From Thiohalobacter sp. (lineage in GTDB: Bacteria; Pseudomonadota; Gammaproteobacteria; DSM-19610): a DNA stretch of 49,231 bases. A program made the translations under genes and the position numbers. The notes under the pieces are model-generated. The model had not been told where the DNA came from and made no database searches. It saw only the letters and a program-made list of their open reading frames with translations. The stretch spans positions 1 through 49,231 of the forward strand of contig JALSRZ010000109.1 in NCBI GenBank assembly GCA_026984515.1. Direction: 5' to 3'. Of this stretch, positions 19,016 to 27,936 are shown piece after piece; the first letter of the stretch is position 1, and each line of letters starts with the position of its first letter.

Positions 19016-21928
19016 ATGTCCAGACCTATTCACGACCCGCTGTCAAAAGAGCTCGATGAAGGCAGCCGTATAGAGGTTAAAAACACCACCTGCTACATGT
19101 GCGCCTGCCGCTGCGGGATTCGCGTCACCCTGCGCGATGGTGAGGTCCGCTACATCCAGGGCAACCCCGATCACCCGCTCAACAAGGGCGTGATCTGCGC
19201 CAAGGGTTCGTCCGGCATCATGAAACAGTACTCGCCGGCACGTCTCACCAAACCCCTGCTGCGCAAACCCGGTAGCGAGCGTGGCGACAACGAGTTCGAG
19301 GAAATCTCCTGGGACAAAGCCTTCGACCTGGTCAGCGAACGGCTCGCCGAAATCCGCGCCACCGACCCGAAGAAATTCGCCCTGTTCACCGGCCGCGACC
19401 AGATGCAGGCCCTCACCGGCCTGTTCGCCAGGCAGTTCGGCACGCCGAACTACGCCGCACACGGGGGTTTCTGTTCCGTGAACATGGCGGCCGGCATGAT
19501 CTACACCATCGGCGGCTCTTTCTGGGAGTTCGGCGGTCCCGACCTCGACCGCGCGCGCCTGTTTGTCATGATCGGCACGGCGGAAGATCACCACTCCAAC
19601 CCGCTGAAAATGGCGCTGTCAAAATTCAAGCGCCAGGGCGGCAAGTTCATTTCCATCAACCCGGTGCGTAGCGGCTACTCGGCCATTGCCGACGAGTGGA
19701 TTCCCATCAAGCCCGGCACCGACGGCGCCCTGTTCCTGGCACTGACCAATGAGATCATCAAGCAGGGTTTGTACGACCGCGAGTTCCTGGTGAACTACTC
19801 GAATTCAGCCGAGCTGGTCAACATGGACCCGGACTCCAGCGAGTACGGGATGTTCGTGCGCTTCGAGGTACCGCCGGAAGAAGGCTGTTTCGACCCGCAG
19901 AACAAGTTGTGGTGGGACCGCGAGCTGAACAAGCCGATCTCCACCCACACCCCCGGCGCCGACCCCTACTTCCTGGGCGAATTCAAACTCGACGACGGCA
20001 CACCGGTAAAACCGGCCTTCCAGCTACTGGTGGACCGGGTCAGGGAATACACCGCCGAATGGGCCTCCAGCATTACCGGCATCCCCGAGGCGACCATCAA
20101 GCGCCTGGCGCATGAAATGGCCATCACCGCGCGCGACGAAAAAATCGAACTGCCGATCCCCTGGACCGATACCTGGGGCAACGAACACGAATCGGTCACC
20201 GGCAACCCGGTGGCCTTCCACGCCATGCGCGGACTGGCGGCGCACTCCAACGGTTTCCAGACCATTCGTGCCCTGTCTATATTAATGAGTATTCTCGGTA
20301 CCATCGACCGCCCGGGCGGCTTCCGCCACAAGGCGCCCTTCCCGCGCCCGATACCGCCCTGTGCGAAGACCCCCAACGACCCGCGCGCCGTACAGCCCGA
20401 TACGCCACTGGACGGTATGCCACTGGGCTGGCCGGCCGACCCCGACGATCTGTTCGTCAACGATGACGGCTCGCCGGTACGCATCGACAAGGCCTTCTCC
20501 TGGGAATACCCGCTGTCGGTGCACGGCCTGATGCACAACGCCATCACCAATGCCTGGCGCGGTGATCCCTACAAAATCGACACGCTGCTGATTTTCATGG
20601 CCAACATGGCGTGGAACTCGTCGATGAACACCTCCGAAGTGCGCAAGATGCTCAATGACCGGGACGAAGACGGTGCGTACAAAATACCGTTCCTGATCGT
20701 GGCCGATGCCTTCCAGTCGGAAATGACCGCCTACGCCGACCTGGTGCTGCCTGACACCACCTACCTGGAACGTCATGACTGCATGTCCATGCTGGACCGG
20801 CCGATTTCGGAATACGACGGTCCCGTGGATTCAGTGCGCATCCCCGTGGTGCCGCCCAAAGGCGACTGCAAGCCTTTCCAGGAAGTGCTGATCGAACTGG
20901 GTTCCCGCCTGAAACTGCCCGCCTTCAGCAACGCCGACGGCAGCCGCAAATTCCGCGACTACCCCGATTTTGTTACCAATTATGAAACCACGCCTGGTTC
21001 CGGTATCGGCTTTCTCGCCGGCTGGCGCGGCAAGGGCGGCGAGAAGTTCATGAAGGGTGAGCCCAACCCGAAGCAGTGGGAGATGTACGAAAAAAACAAC
21101 TGCGTGTTTCACTACGAGCTGCCCAAATCCTACCAGTACATGCGCAACTGGAACCAGGGTTACCTGGAATGGTCGAAGCGTCACAGCCTGACGCGCTACG
21201 TGGAACCGATCAACATTCATATCTATTCCGAAGTGCTGCAGAAGTTTCGCCTGGCTGCACAGGGAAAATCGGATGGCAAGCAGCCGCCGGAGCACCTGCG
21301 CAAGCGTATCGAAACCCACTTCGATCCACTGCCTTTTTATTCACAACCGCTGGAAGCAGAAGCATCCGACCTGCACAAATACCCGCTCAACGCCATTACC
21401 CAGCGCCCGATGGCCATGTATCACTCGTGGGATTCGCAGAACGCCTGGCTGCGGCAGATTCACACGTACAACTTCCTGTATGTAAATTCAAAGACCGCAC
21501 GCAACGCCGGCATCGAAGACGGCGCCTGGATGTGGGTGGAGTCCATGCACGGCAAGGTACGTTGCCTGTGCCGCTATTCGGAAACCGTGGAACCCGGCAC
21601 GGTGTGGACCTGGAACGCGATCGGCAAGGCCTCCGGTGCCTGGGGCCTGGACGGCGACGCCAACGAATCCGAGCAGGGCTTCCTGCTGAACCATATCATC
21701 AGCGAAGAACTGCCTCCCGGTGCGGACGGCGAACACCTGTCGAATTCCGACCCGATCACCGGCCAGGCCGGCTGGTACGACGTACATGTTCGCATCTACC
21801 CGGCGGGGGATGACGAACCAAAGATGTCTTCCCCGCAGTTCGGCACCCTGCACCCGCTACCCGGGCAGTCACAGGAAAAGAAACGCGGCCGCTGGCTGAC
21901 CTATTTCGCCGGAAGAAAAAAATCTTGA
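19016..21928 (+). CDS. soeA: Sulfite dehydrogenase (quinone), molybdopterin subunit
   Basis: Catalytic subunit of SoeABC, which oxidises sulfite directly to sulfate in the cytoplasm and reduces quinone. The 970-residue protein is a DMSO-reductase-family enzyme with one N-terminal [4Fe-4S] site (C26, C29, C33, C61) and C153 (GGFCSVNM) in the position of the molybdenum ligand. There is no twin-arginine signal, as expected for SoeA and unlike polysulfide or thiosulfate reductases of the same family, which are exported. A DmsB-like ferredoxin and a DmsC/NrfD-like anchor follow. Function is therefore inferred from the missing Tat signal, the organism type and the apr-sat neighbours. Confidence 0.88.
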   Translation: MSRPIHDPLSKELDEGSRIEVKNTTCYMCACRCGIRVTLRDGEVRYIQGNPDHPLNKGVICAKGSSGIMKQYSPARLTKPLLRKPGSERGDNEFEEISWDKAFDLVSERLAEIRATDPKKFALFTGRDQMQALTGLFARQFGTPNYAAHGGFCSVNMAAGMIYTIGGSFWEFGGPDLDRARLFVMIGTAEDHHSNPLKMALSKFKRQGGKFISINPVRSGYSAIADEWIPIKPGTDGALFLALTNEIIKQGLYDREFLVNYSNSAELVNMDPDSSEYGMFVRFEVPPEEGCFDPQNKLWWDRELNKPISTHTPGADPYFLGEFKLDDGTPVKPAFQLLVDRVREYTAEWASSITGIPEATIKRLAHEMAITARDEKIELPIPWTDTWGNEHESVTGNPVAFHAMRGLAAHSNGFQTIRALSILMSILGTIDRPGGFRHKAPFPRPIPPCAKTPNDPRAVQPDTPLDGMPLGWPADPDDLFVNDDGSPVRIDKAFSWEYPLSVHGLMHNAITNAWRGDPYKIDTLLIFMANMAWNSSMNTSEVRKMLNDRDEDGAYKIPFLIVADAFQSEMTAYADLVLPDTTYLERHDCMSMLDRPISEYDGPVDSVRIPVVPPKGDCKPFQEVLIELGSRLKLPAFSNADGSRKFRDYPDFVTNYETTPGSGIGFLAGWRGKGGEKFMKGEPNPKQWEMYEKNNCVFHYELPKSYQYMRNWNQGYLEWSKRHSLTRYVEPINIHIYSEVLQKFRLAAQGKSDGKQPPEHLRKRIETHFDPLPFYSQPLEAEASDLHKYPLNAITQRPMAMYHSWDSQNAWLRQIHTYNFLYVNSKTARNAGIEDGAWMWVESMHGKVRCLCRYSETVEPGTVWTWNAIGKASGAWGLDGDANESEQGFLLNHIISEELPPGADGEHLSNSDPITGQAGWYDVHVRIYPAGDDEPKMSSPQFGTLHPLPGQSQEKKRGRWLTYFAGRKKS

Positions 21929-21945
21929 ACTTCAGAAACCACAAC

Positions 21946-22062
21946 CGTCATTCCGGCGCATGCCGGAACCCGGAGTTTCAATGGGGTCAATGGGGTCAGA
22001 CTCGATTGAAATGCCCAGTGTTTAATCAAGCTTTATGGATTCCGGCATGCGCCGGAATGACG
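21946..22062. repeat. REP-like inverted repeat nested with MITE fragment inside soe operon
   Basis: Perfect 23-bp inverted arms at 21946-21968 and 22040-22062, each with an internal palindrome (TTCCGGCGCATGCCGGAA type). Between them lies a copy of the GGGGTCAGACTCGATTGA sequence seen beside cbbQ, with a 9-base tandem stutter of TCAATGGGG (21978-21995). The element fills most of the 191-base gap between soeA and soeB. Confidence 0.88.
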
Positions 22063-22119
22063 AGGAACAGGCGTATTTTGAAACCCATTACAAAGATGAC
22101 TCCGCAGAGGAAATACTGA

Positions 22120-22851
22120 ATGTCACAACTGGCTCTGGTCATCGATCTGAACGTCTGCGTCGGCTGTCACGCCTGCGTGACCAGCTGCAAGGAGTGGAAT
22201 ACCTCCGGAACGGCCGGTTACATGGCGGATATGAACCCGTTCAGCAAGGACCCCACCGGCACCTTCTTCAACCGGGTGCAGACCTTCGAGGTCGGCGAGT
22301 TCCCGAACGCGGAAACCGTGCACTTTCCCAAGAGCTGCCTGCATTGCGAGGACCCGCCCTGCGTGCCCGTATGCCCGACCGGCGCCAGCTACAAGCGCGA
22401 GCAGGACGGTATCGTACTGGTCGACTACGACAAGTGTATCGGTTGCAAATACTGTTCCTGGGCCTGCCCCTACGGTGTTCGCGAACTCGACGAGCACCAG
22501 AAGGTCATGAAAAAGTGCACGCTGTGCGTGGACCGTATCTACGACGAATCACTACCGGAAAACGAACGCAAACCGGCCTGCGTGATGGCCTGCCCGACCA
22601 GCGCGCGCCTGTTCGGCGACGTCAACGACCCCGACTCGGAAGCCGCCATTGCCATCCGCGAACGCGGCGGCTACCAGCTGATGCCGGAGTGGGGCACCCG
22701 ACCGGCCAACCATTACCTGCCGCGCCGCAAGACCCGTATCACCATCCACGATGACGAGCTGGTGCGAGTCGACAACCCGCTCAAAAAAGAACGCCAGCTG
22801 CCCATGCCGGACAGCGACGAACCGACACTCGACGATATCACTTCGTGGTAA
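22120..22851 (+). CDS. soeB: Sulfite dehydrogenase, iron-sulfur subunit
   Basis: Electron-transfer subunit with four [4Fe-4S] clusters, 243 residues. Visible cysteine blocks are CVGCHACVTSC, CLHCEDPPCVPVCPTGA, CIGCKYCSWACPYG and CTLCVDRI with the later CVMACPTSARLFGD. It is of the DmsB/PhsB type and passes electrons from SoeA to SoeC. No export signal, in line with a cytoplasmic complex. The ATG follows GAGGAAA. It is separated from soeA by a repeat element rather than the usual short spacing, and lies 13 bases before soeC. Confidence 0.92.
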   Translation: MSQLALVIDLNVCVGCHACVTSCKEWNTSGTAGYMADMNPFSKDPTGTFFNRVQTFEVGEFPNAETVHFPKSCLHCEDPPCVPVCPTGASYKREQDGIVLVDYDKCIGCKYCSWACPYGVRELDEHQKVMKKCTLCVDRIYDESLPENERKPACVMACPTSARLFGDVNDPDSEAAIAIRERGGYQLMPEWGTRPANHYLPRRKTRITIHDDELVRVDNPLKKERQLPMPDSDEPTLDDITSW

Positions 22852-22864
22852 CCGGAGTTAGACC

Positions 22865-23845
22865 ATGCACCCTGCCTTCTCTGTCGTATTCCTGACCACC
22901 CTGATCGGTGTCGGCCAGGGCCTGTTCCTGGCATTGTATACTGGCCAGCTGTATTCAGTGGTAAAAGTACTGCCGGTCCAGGATTCCGCCAACTTTTACG
23001 GACTCGGCAGCCTGATCGCTGTCGCCTTCCTCGCAGCCGGACTGTTCAGTTCCTTCTTCCACCTCGGCCACCCGGAACGTGCCTGGCGCTCCGCGGCACG
23101 CTGGCGCACTTCCTGGCTGTCGCGTGAAGTCATTGCGCTGCCGGCGTTCATGGGCATGACGGCGATCTACGGGCTGATCCATTACCTGGGCTGGAACCCG
23201 GTGCTGTTCACCTTTCGCGATACCTTTGAGGTAGACCTGTCGCTGCTGGTCGGTGCCGTCAACACCGCGCTGGCTTTCACACTGTTCCTGTGCACCGGCA
23301 TGATTTATGCGTGTATCAAGTTCCTGCAGGAGTGGGCCACACCGCTGACCGTCGTCAACTACACACTGCTGGGTTCCGCCTCCGGTTTCATGCTGGCCAC
23401 TGCGTTTGCCTCGCACCAGGGCTCTGAACTCACCGGTTTCTACGGCGGGTGGGCGATTATCCTGACCCTGGCCGCACTGCTTACCCGTATCTCCAGCCTG
23501 GTGCGCAATGCGCGCATCAAACACCACTCTACACTGCAGACTGCCATCGGCGTTCGTCACGCAAGAATCGAACAGAAGGCACAGGGCTTCATGTCCGGTT
23601 CCTTCAATACGCGCGAATTCTTTCACGCTGCATCACCGGCCGTTTTCAGGGCTATCAAGTGGTTCTTCCTGGTCACGGTGTTCCCGGCCCCGGTCCTGCT
23701 GCTGTCGCTGGGACTGACCGCCAATGTACTGTTCCTGTATGTCCTGGCCTTTGCCGTTCAGTATGCCGGCCTGATTGCCGAGCGCTGGTTTTTCTTTGCC
23801 CAGTCGAATCACCCGCAGAATCTGTATTATCAGACGGTTGGGTGA
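22865..23845 (+). CDS. soeC: Sulfite dehydrogenase, membrane anchor
   Basis: DmsC-family integral membrane protein of 326 residues that binds the SoeAB dimer to the inner membrane and transfers electrons to quinone. About eight hydrophobic spans are visible, beginning at residue 3 (FSVVFLTTLIGVGQGLFLALY) and including VVNYTLLGSASGFMLATAFA and the last pair near the C-terminus. HLGHPERAWRSAARWRTSWLSREV at about 62-85 is the family's conserved loop between the second and third spans. There is GGAG upstream of the ATG, 13 bases after soeB. Confidence 0.9.
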   Translation: MHPAFSVVFLTTLIGVGQGLFLALYTGQLYSVVKVLPVQDSANFYGLGSLIAVAFLAAGLFSSFFHLGHPERAWRSAARWRTSWLSREVIALPAFMGMTAIYGLIHYLGWNPVLFTFRDTFEVDLSLLVGAVNTALAFTLFLCTGMIYACIKFLQEWATPLTVVNYTLLGSASGFMLATAFASHQGSELTGFYGGWAIILTLAALLTRISSLVRNARIKHHSTLQTAIGVRHARIEQKAQGFMSGSFNTREFFHAASPAVFRAIKWFFLVTVFPAPVLLLSLGLTANVLFLYVLAFAVQYAGLIAERWFFFAQSNHPQNLYYQTVG

Positions 23846-23965
23846 TGCGGAGGTTGCCGGATACGCCAATTCGGGACGGTTCACGATTACGCTGATGCAG
23901 GTCAGTGTCATGCCCCTGCAAAAGATCCTATTGTTGGCTGTGGCAACCTGGACTATGCTCAAATC

Positions 23966-24946
23966 ATGCAGCAGCTGATCGATCCCTTTGGACGGCCCAT
24001 CGAGTACGTGCGCCTGTCGGTGACCGATCGCTGCGACCTGCGTTGCAGCTATTGCCTGCCGACCGGCTTCACCGGCTTCGGGGAACCGGAAGACTGGCTG
24101 ACGCCAGGCGAGATCGAACGGGTGATCAGCGCCTTCGGTCGCCTTGGCGTGACGCGCCTGCGTCTCACCGGTGGCGAACCGCTGGTACGCAAAAACCTGC
24201 CCGAACTGGCCGCACGCCTTGCGGCGCTGCCGGGCATCGATGACCTGTCACTCAGCACTAACGCAACGCGCCTCGACAAATACGCCAACGCACTGATAGC
24301 CGCGGGGGTGTCCCGTATCAACGTCAGCCTGGACAGCCTGCGTGCCGACCGCTTCCAACAAATTACCCGGGGCAAGCTGGAAAAAGTACTCGCGGGTCTG
24401 ATGGCGGCGAAAGCCGCCGGCTTCGCGCCGATCAAGATCAACATGGTGGTGATGGGCGGAGTGAACGATGACGAAGTCGAGGACATGGTTGACTTCTGTA
24501 TCGAGCACGACTTTACGCTGCGCTTTATTGAAACCATGCCCATGGGCAGCACCGGGATATCCGCCAGCACGCACTATGTCAGCCTGCAAACCGTTCGCAG
24601 GCAACTGGAACAGCAATATGAACTGATTCCCGGTGTCATGCCCGGGGGCGGGCCGGCCCGCTACGTACGGGTTGCCGGCACAGAACTGCGTATTGGCTTC
24701 ATCACCCCTATCTCGCAACATTTCTGCGCAAGCTGTAACCGGGTACGCCTGTCAGTGGACGGCACGATCTACCTGTGCCTGGGACAGGACGACAAACAGG
24801 AACTTCGCCCGCTGCTGCGCGCGGGCGCCACCGACCGGGATATAGAACAGGCGATACTCACAGCAGTCGCTCGCAAACCGGAGCGCCACGAATTCAGCGA
24901 CAAACCGGAACAGATTGTGCGTTTCATGTCGGTAACCGGCGGCTGA
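23966..24946 (+). CDS. moaA: GTP 3',8-cyclase (molybdenum cofactor synthesis)
   Basis: Radical SAM enzyme for the first step of molybdopterin synthesis. It has 326 residues with the N-terminal SAM cluster C23, C27, C30 (CDLRCSYC), the TGGEPLVRK strand, the C-terminal substrate cluster C254, C257, C271 (CASCNRV...YLC) and the conserved C-terminal Gly-Gly that activates the mechanism. It lies 120 bases after soeC on the same strand and beside the convergent nap operon, so it stands between two molybdoenzyme clusters whose cofactor it helps to make. No clear SD precedes the ATG. I see no molybdenum-cofactor riboswitch in the gap, but I could not fold it. Confidence 0.96.
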   Translation: MQQLIDPFGRPIEYVRLSVTDRCDLRCSYCLPTGFTGFGEPEDWLTPGEIERVISAFGRLGVTRLRLTGGEPLVRKNLPELAARLAALPGIDDLSLSTNATRLDKYANALIAAGVSRINVSLDSLRADRFQQITRGKLEKVLAGLMAAKAAGFAPIKINMVVMGGVNDDEVEDMVDFCIEHDFTLRFIETMPMGSTGISASTHYVSLQTVRRQLEQQYELIPGVMPGGGPARYVRVAGTELRIGFITPISQHFCASCNRVRLSVDGTIYLCLGQDDKQELRPLLRAGATDRDIEQAILTAVARKPERHEFSDKPEQIVRFMSVTGG

Positions 24947-24994
24947 CACCGGGCCGCACCCACAATAACGGTCAACCACAACCCATAAACACCC

Positions 24995-25020
24995 ACCCGC
25001 AGGAGCGGTCTCCTGCGGGT
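24995..25020. terminator. Hairpin between convergent moaA and napC
   Basis: A perfect 11-bp stem (ACCCGCAGGAG / CTCCTGCGGGT) with a CGGT loop, between two convergent genes. U runs are poor on both sides, so its efficiency is uncertain, but position and stability favour a shared terminator. Confidence 0.65.
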
Positions 25021-25044
25021 TGTCGGGTTTGCGCCTTTTCCGGT

Positions 25045-25671
25045 TCAGTTGGTACCGATAACCGCGGTCGGATCCACTTCACGCATGTCCGGCAATTCGT
25101 GGGCGATACCCTTGTGGCAGTCTATGCAGGTCTTGCCTTCTTCCAGCCCCTTCGAATGCTGTGACACCGCGCGCCGGCCCTGTTCGGCAAAGTCCATGTA
25201 CTCGTAGTTGTGGCAGTTACGACACTCACGCGAGTCAGTGTTTTTCATGGCCTTCCATACGTGCCTGGCCAGCTCCAGGCGATGCGCCAGGAATTTCTCG
25301 CGGGTATCGATGGTACCCATGACCTTGTGGTACAGCTCGTTGGTCGCCTGGATCTTGCGCACCACCTTGTGCACCCATTCCTTCGGCACATGACAGTCCG
25401 GGCAGGTAGCGCGGACACCGGTACGATTGGAATAGTGGATGGTGTTCTTGTACTCCTGGAACACATTGTCATTCATTTCGTGGCAGGAAATACAGAACTC
25501 TTCGTTGTTGGTCATCTCCATGGCGGTGTTGAAACCGCCCCAGAAAATAATTCCCGATACAAAGCCGACCACCAGCAATGTACCCAGCGAGTATTTTACC
25601 GATGGGCGCCTGAGTACGCTCCAGAGCCCGCATATAAAACCCTTGCACCGGTTTGAGTAGTTATCTGTCAT
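25045..25671 (-). CDS. napC: Tetraheme cytochrome c, NapC/NirT family
   Basis: Membrane-anchored quinol dehydrogenase that hands electrons to NapB. The 208 residues hold an N-terminal membrane anchor (about residues 26-48) and four CXXCH heme sites at 60-64, 90-94, 150-154 and 182-186. This is the standard length and spacing for NapC. It is the last gene of the nap operon, 27 bases after napB. Confidence 0.95.
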   Translation of the reverse strand: MTDNYSNRCKGFICGLWSVLRRPSVKYSLGTLLVVGFVSGIIFWGGFNTAMEMTNNEEFCISCHEMNDNVFQEYKNTIHYSNRTGVRATCPDCHVPKEWVHKVVRKIQATNELYHKVMGTIDTREKFLAHRLELARHVWKAMKNTDSRECRNCHNYEYMDFAEQGRRAVSQHSKGLEEGKTCIDCHKGIAHELPDMREVDPTAVIGTN

Positions 25672-25698
25672 GACGCATCCTGTTCGCAGTGGTGACGG

Positions 25699-26136
25699 TT
25701 ATTCGCCGGCAATGGCCTGAACCGGTTTGAAGGTGTTTTCAACCAGCGGCCTGGCACCCGCCTGCGGCACGTGACACTGGGTGCAGAAATAACGCCGGGC
25801 CGACACGTTGGCCAACACATTCTTGTTGCGGTCCTCGAAGTGCGTCTGGCTGATCTTGGTGGCGCCGGCCTCGCGGTAATGCTTCCAGCTGTGGCAACTC
25901 AGGCACTTGTTGGAATTCCGGTCGATGCGGTAGCCCTTGATCTTGTGCGGAATGAGTGGCGGCTGCTGCACGTAGTCACGCGCAATCGGTTCCCCGTCCT
26001 TGGCGAACTGCTTGGGTTCCGGCGCCCGGGACTCGTCCTGCAGATCGATGTGACCACGCAACGAGCGCACACCTTCAGCCTGCGCCAGCCCGACCGTACC
26101 CAGCAATACCAGTATCATTGACAGTTTTTTAATCAT
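25699..26136 (-). CDS. napB: Periplasmic nitrate reductase, diheme subunit
   Basis: Small diheme cytochrome that feeds electrons to NapA in the periplasm. It has 145 residues, a signal peptide cleaved near VGLAQA (residue 20), and heme sites CLSCH at 78-82 and CTQCH at 118-122 with the typical HKIKGYRIDRNSNKC phrase. It overlaps napH by four bases. Confidence 0.96.
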   Translation of the reverse strand: MIKKLSMILVLLGTVGLAQAEGVRSLRGHIDLQDESRAPEPKQFAKDGEPIARDYVQQPPLIPHKIKGYRIDRNSNKCLSCHSWKHYREAGATKISQTHFEDRNKNVLANVSARRYFCTQCHVPQAGARPLVENTFKPVQAIAGE

Positions 26137-27044
26137 CGCAAAGCCTCCACTCCGAGGGATTGATGTGTAGTTTGTCCAGGTTTGTCCGCACGGTTACCGA
26201 AACGGCTGCCGAAACGGAATACATCTTTGGCGCAAACGTCGATACAACGTCCGCAATTGGTGCAATTGGCCGAGGTGATCACCGGACCAATACCCTTGTC
26301 CGCGCCTTTCAGCGCCGGTCGAATCACTTTTGGTTCCGGGCAGACCAGGAAGCAGTCCATGCAGTCATCGCACTGTTCCCGCTGGTCGGCACGCACCCGC
26401 AGCAGGCTGCGCACGCCCAGCAAACTGTAGAAAGCTCCCACCGGACACAGGTGGCCACACCAGGCACGCCGGCTCACCAGGAAGTCGAGCAGGAATACCG
26501 CCAGCACCAGCAACCACGCCAGGCCCATACCGAATATCAACCCACGGTGCAGCATGGACACCGGGTTCACGAATTCCCAGACCAGCGCACCGCTGAACAG
26601 CGCCAGCAACAGGCTTGCCGCCAGTATCCAGTAGCGCGCCGTGGACGAAAGGCGCGCAGCCCCGGTGATGCCCAGCCGTTCACGCAGCCAGTGCGCGGTG
26701 TCGGTCACAATATTCACGGGACAGACCCATGCACAGTACACTCGCCCGCCCACCAGCAGGTAGAAGGCGGTAACGATCAGTGCCCCGGTGATGGCAACCA
26801 TCTCCGGCCTGTGCCCGGCCAGCAGCGACTGCAACAGCACATAGGGATCGGTAAGTGGCAGTATGTCGAGCGTCAGACTGGCGTTGAGATTGCCCTTGAC
26901 CAGCCAGATGCCAAACCAGGGGCCCAGCATAAACAGACCCAGGATAGACAACTGGGTGAAGCGCCGCGCCAGCAGCCACCGGTTGGCAGACCACCGGCCC
27001 TTGACGGCAACGGCCTCTGCCCCGGGACGGGTTGTACGCTTCAT
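26133..27044 (-). CDS. napH: Quinol dehydrogenase membrane subunit
   Basis: Polytopic membrane ferredoxin of the NapGH quinol dehydrogenase. The 303 residues show four to five membrane spans, the CAWVCPVN and [11 protein letters not shown] motifs facing the cytoplasm, and two [4Fe-4S] sites near the C-terminus ([14 protein letters not shown] and [11 protein letters not shown]). It overlaps both napG and napB by four bases, so the three are tightly coupled. Confidence 0.95.
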   Translation of the reverse strand: MKRTTRPGAEAVAVKGRWSANRWLLARRFTQLSILGLFMLGPWFGIWLVKGNLNASLTLDILPLTDPYVLLQSLLAGHRPEMVAITGALIVTAFYLLVGGRVYCAWVCPVNIVTDTAHWLRERLGITGAARLSSTARYWILAASLLLALFSGALVWEFVNPVSMLHRGLIFGMGLAWLLVLAVFLLDFLVSRRAWCGHLCPVGAFYSLLGVRSLLRVRADQREQCDDCMDCFLVCPEPKVIRPALKGADKGIGPVITSANCTNCGRCIDVCAKDVFRFGSRFGNRADKPGQTTHQSLGVEALR

Positions 27045-27916
27045 CGCCGCCCCTCCACACCGCGGTTAAGGGTATCCAGCGGATCACTGGCAAAGGGCGT
27101 CCGGCCGCTGTTTTGCTCAAAAATCAGCCCCTCGCCTTCGTAATCGTAACGCTCACCCTGCGGCAGGTTATAACGGTGTTGCTGGTCCGGCGTCACCAGG
27201 CTGCCGCCGGCTTTCTGCTTTTCTTTCCAGCCCCAGCGGTAATGGTGACCCAGCTCGCCCTTTGCCAGCCGGGTTGGCAGCACCTTGATGGCGGCTTCCT
27301 CCAGCACACAGGCCTTTTCGCATTTGCCACAGCCGGTGCAGGCATCCGAGTGCACCGTGGGAATGAACAGCGCGTGTTTGCCGCTACGGCGATTGTGTTG
27401 CATCTCCAGGGTGATGGCCTGGTCAATGGACGGGCAGACACGGTAGCAGACGTCACAGCGCAGGCCCTGGAAATTCAGGCAGTTTTCCTCGTCGATCAAT
27501 ACCGCCAGGCCCATGCGCGCGTCGTCGATATCGCTCAGCTCGTGGTCCAGCGCGCCGGTGGGGCAGGCTTTGACGCAGGGAATGTCTTCACACATTTCAC
27601 AGGGCACATCGCGCGCCGTGAAATACGGCGTCCCGGTAGCCACCTCGTCACCCAGCCGGGCTAGGCTCAGTGTGTCATAGGGGCAGTCACGCACACACAA
27701 ACCGCAGCGTATGCAGGCACCGATAAAATGCGCCTCATCCAGCGCGCCCGGCGGGCGCAATGCCAGCGCCGGCAGGGACGCGGCCTGGCGGGCGTACAGG
27801 CCGATACCCATGCTGAACAGGGTAACGCCGCCACCGGTACGCGCCATGTCGACCAGGAATCGCCGCCGCGCTGCCGAGACCGGTGCTGGCGATGGTTTGC
27901 GTGCCGCTGCCGTCAT
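27041..27916 (-). CDS. napG: Ferredoxin-type protein NapG
   Basis: Exported ferredoxin of the NapGH module with four [4Fe-4S] binding blocks ([59 protein letters not shown]). The N-terminus has a twin-arginine-like [16 protein letters not shown] before a hydrophobic run, so Tat export is likely. I start it at the ATG at 27916 ([10 protein letters not shown]); the frame is open 16 codons further into napA. That start lies 20 bases after the napA stop. Confidence 0.93.
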   Translation of the reverse strand: MTAAARKPSPAPVSAARRRFLVDMARTGGGVTLFSMGIGLYARQAASLPALALRPPGALDEAHFIGACIRCGLCVRDCPYDTLSLARLGDEVATGTPYFTARDVPCEMCEDIPCVKACPTGALDHELSDIDDARMGLAVLIDEENCLNFQGLRCDVCYRVCPSIDQAITLEMQHNRRSGKHALFIPTVHSDACTGCGKCEKACVLEEAAIKVLPTRLAKGELGHHYRWGWKEKQKAGGSLVTPDQQHRYNLPQGERYDYEGEGLIFEQNSGRTPFASDPLDTLNRGVEGRR

Positions 27917-27936
27917 GATCCTGCGCCCGCTGACCT

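Noticed and set aside
19016-23845. Thiosulfate or polysulfide reductase (PhsABC/PsrABC)
   Set aside because: The catalytic subunit has no twin-arginine signal and the ferredoxin subunit has no export signal, which points to the cytoplasmic SoeABC arrangement.
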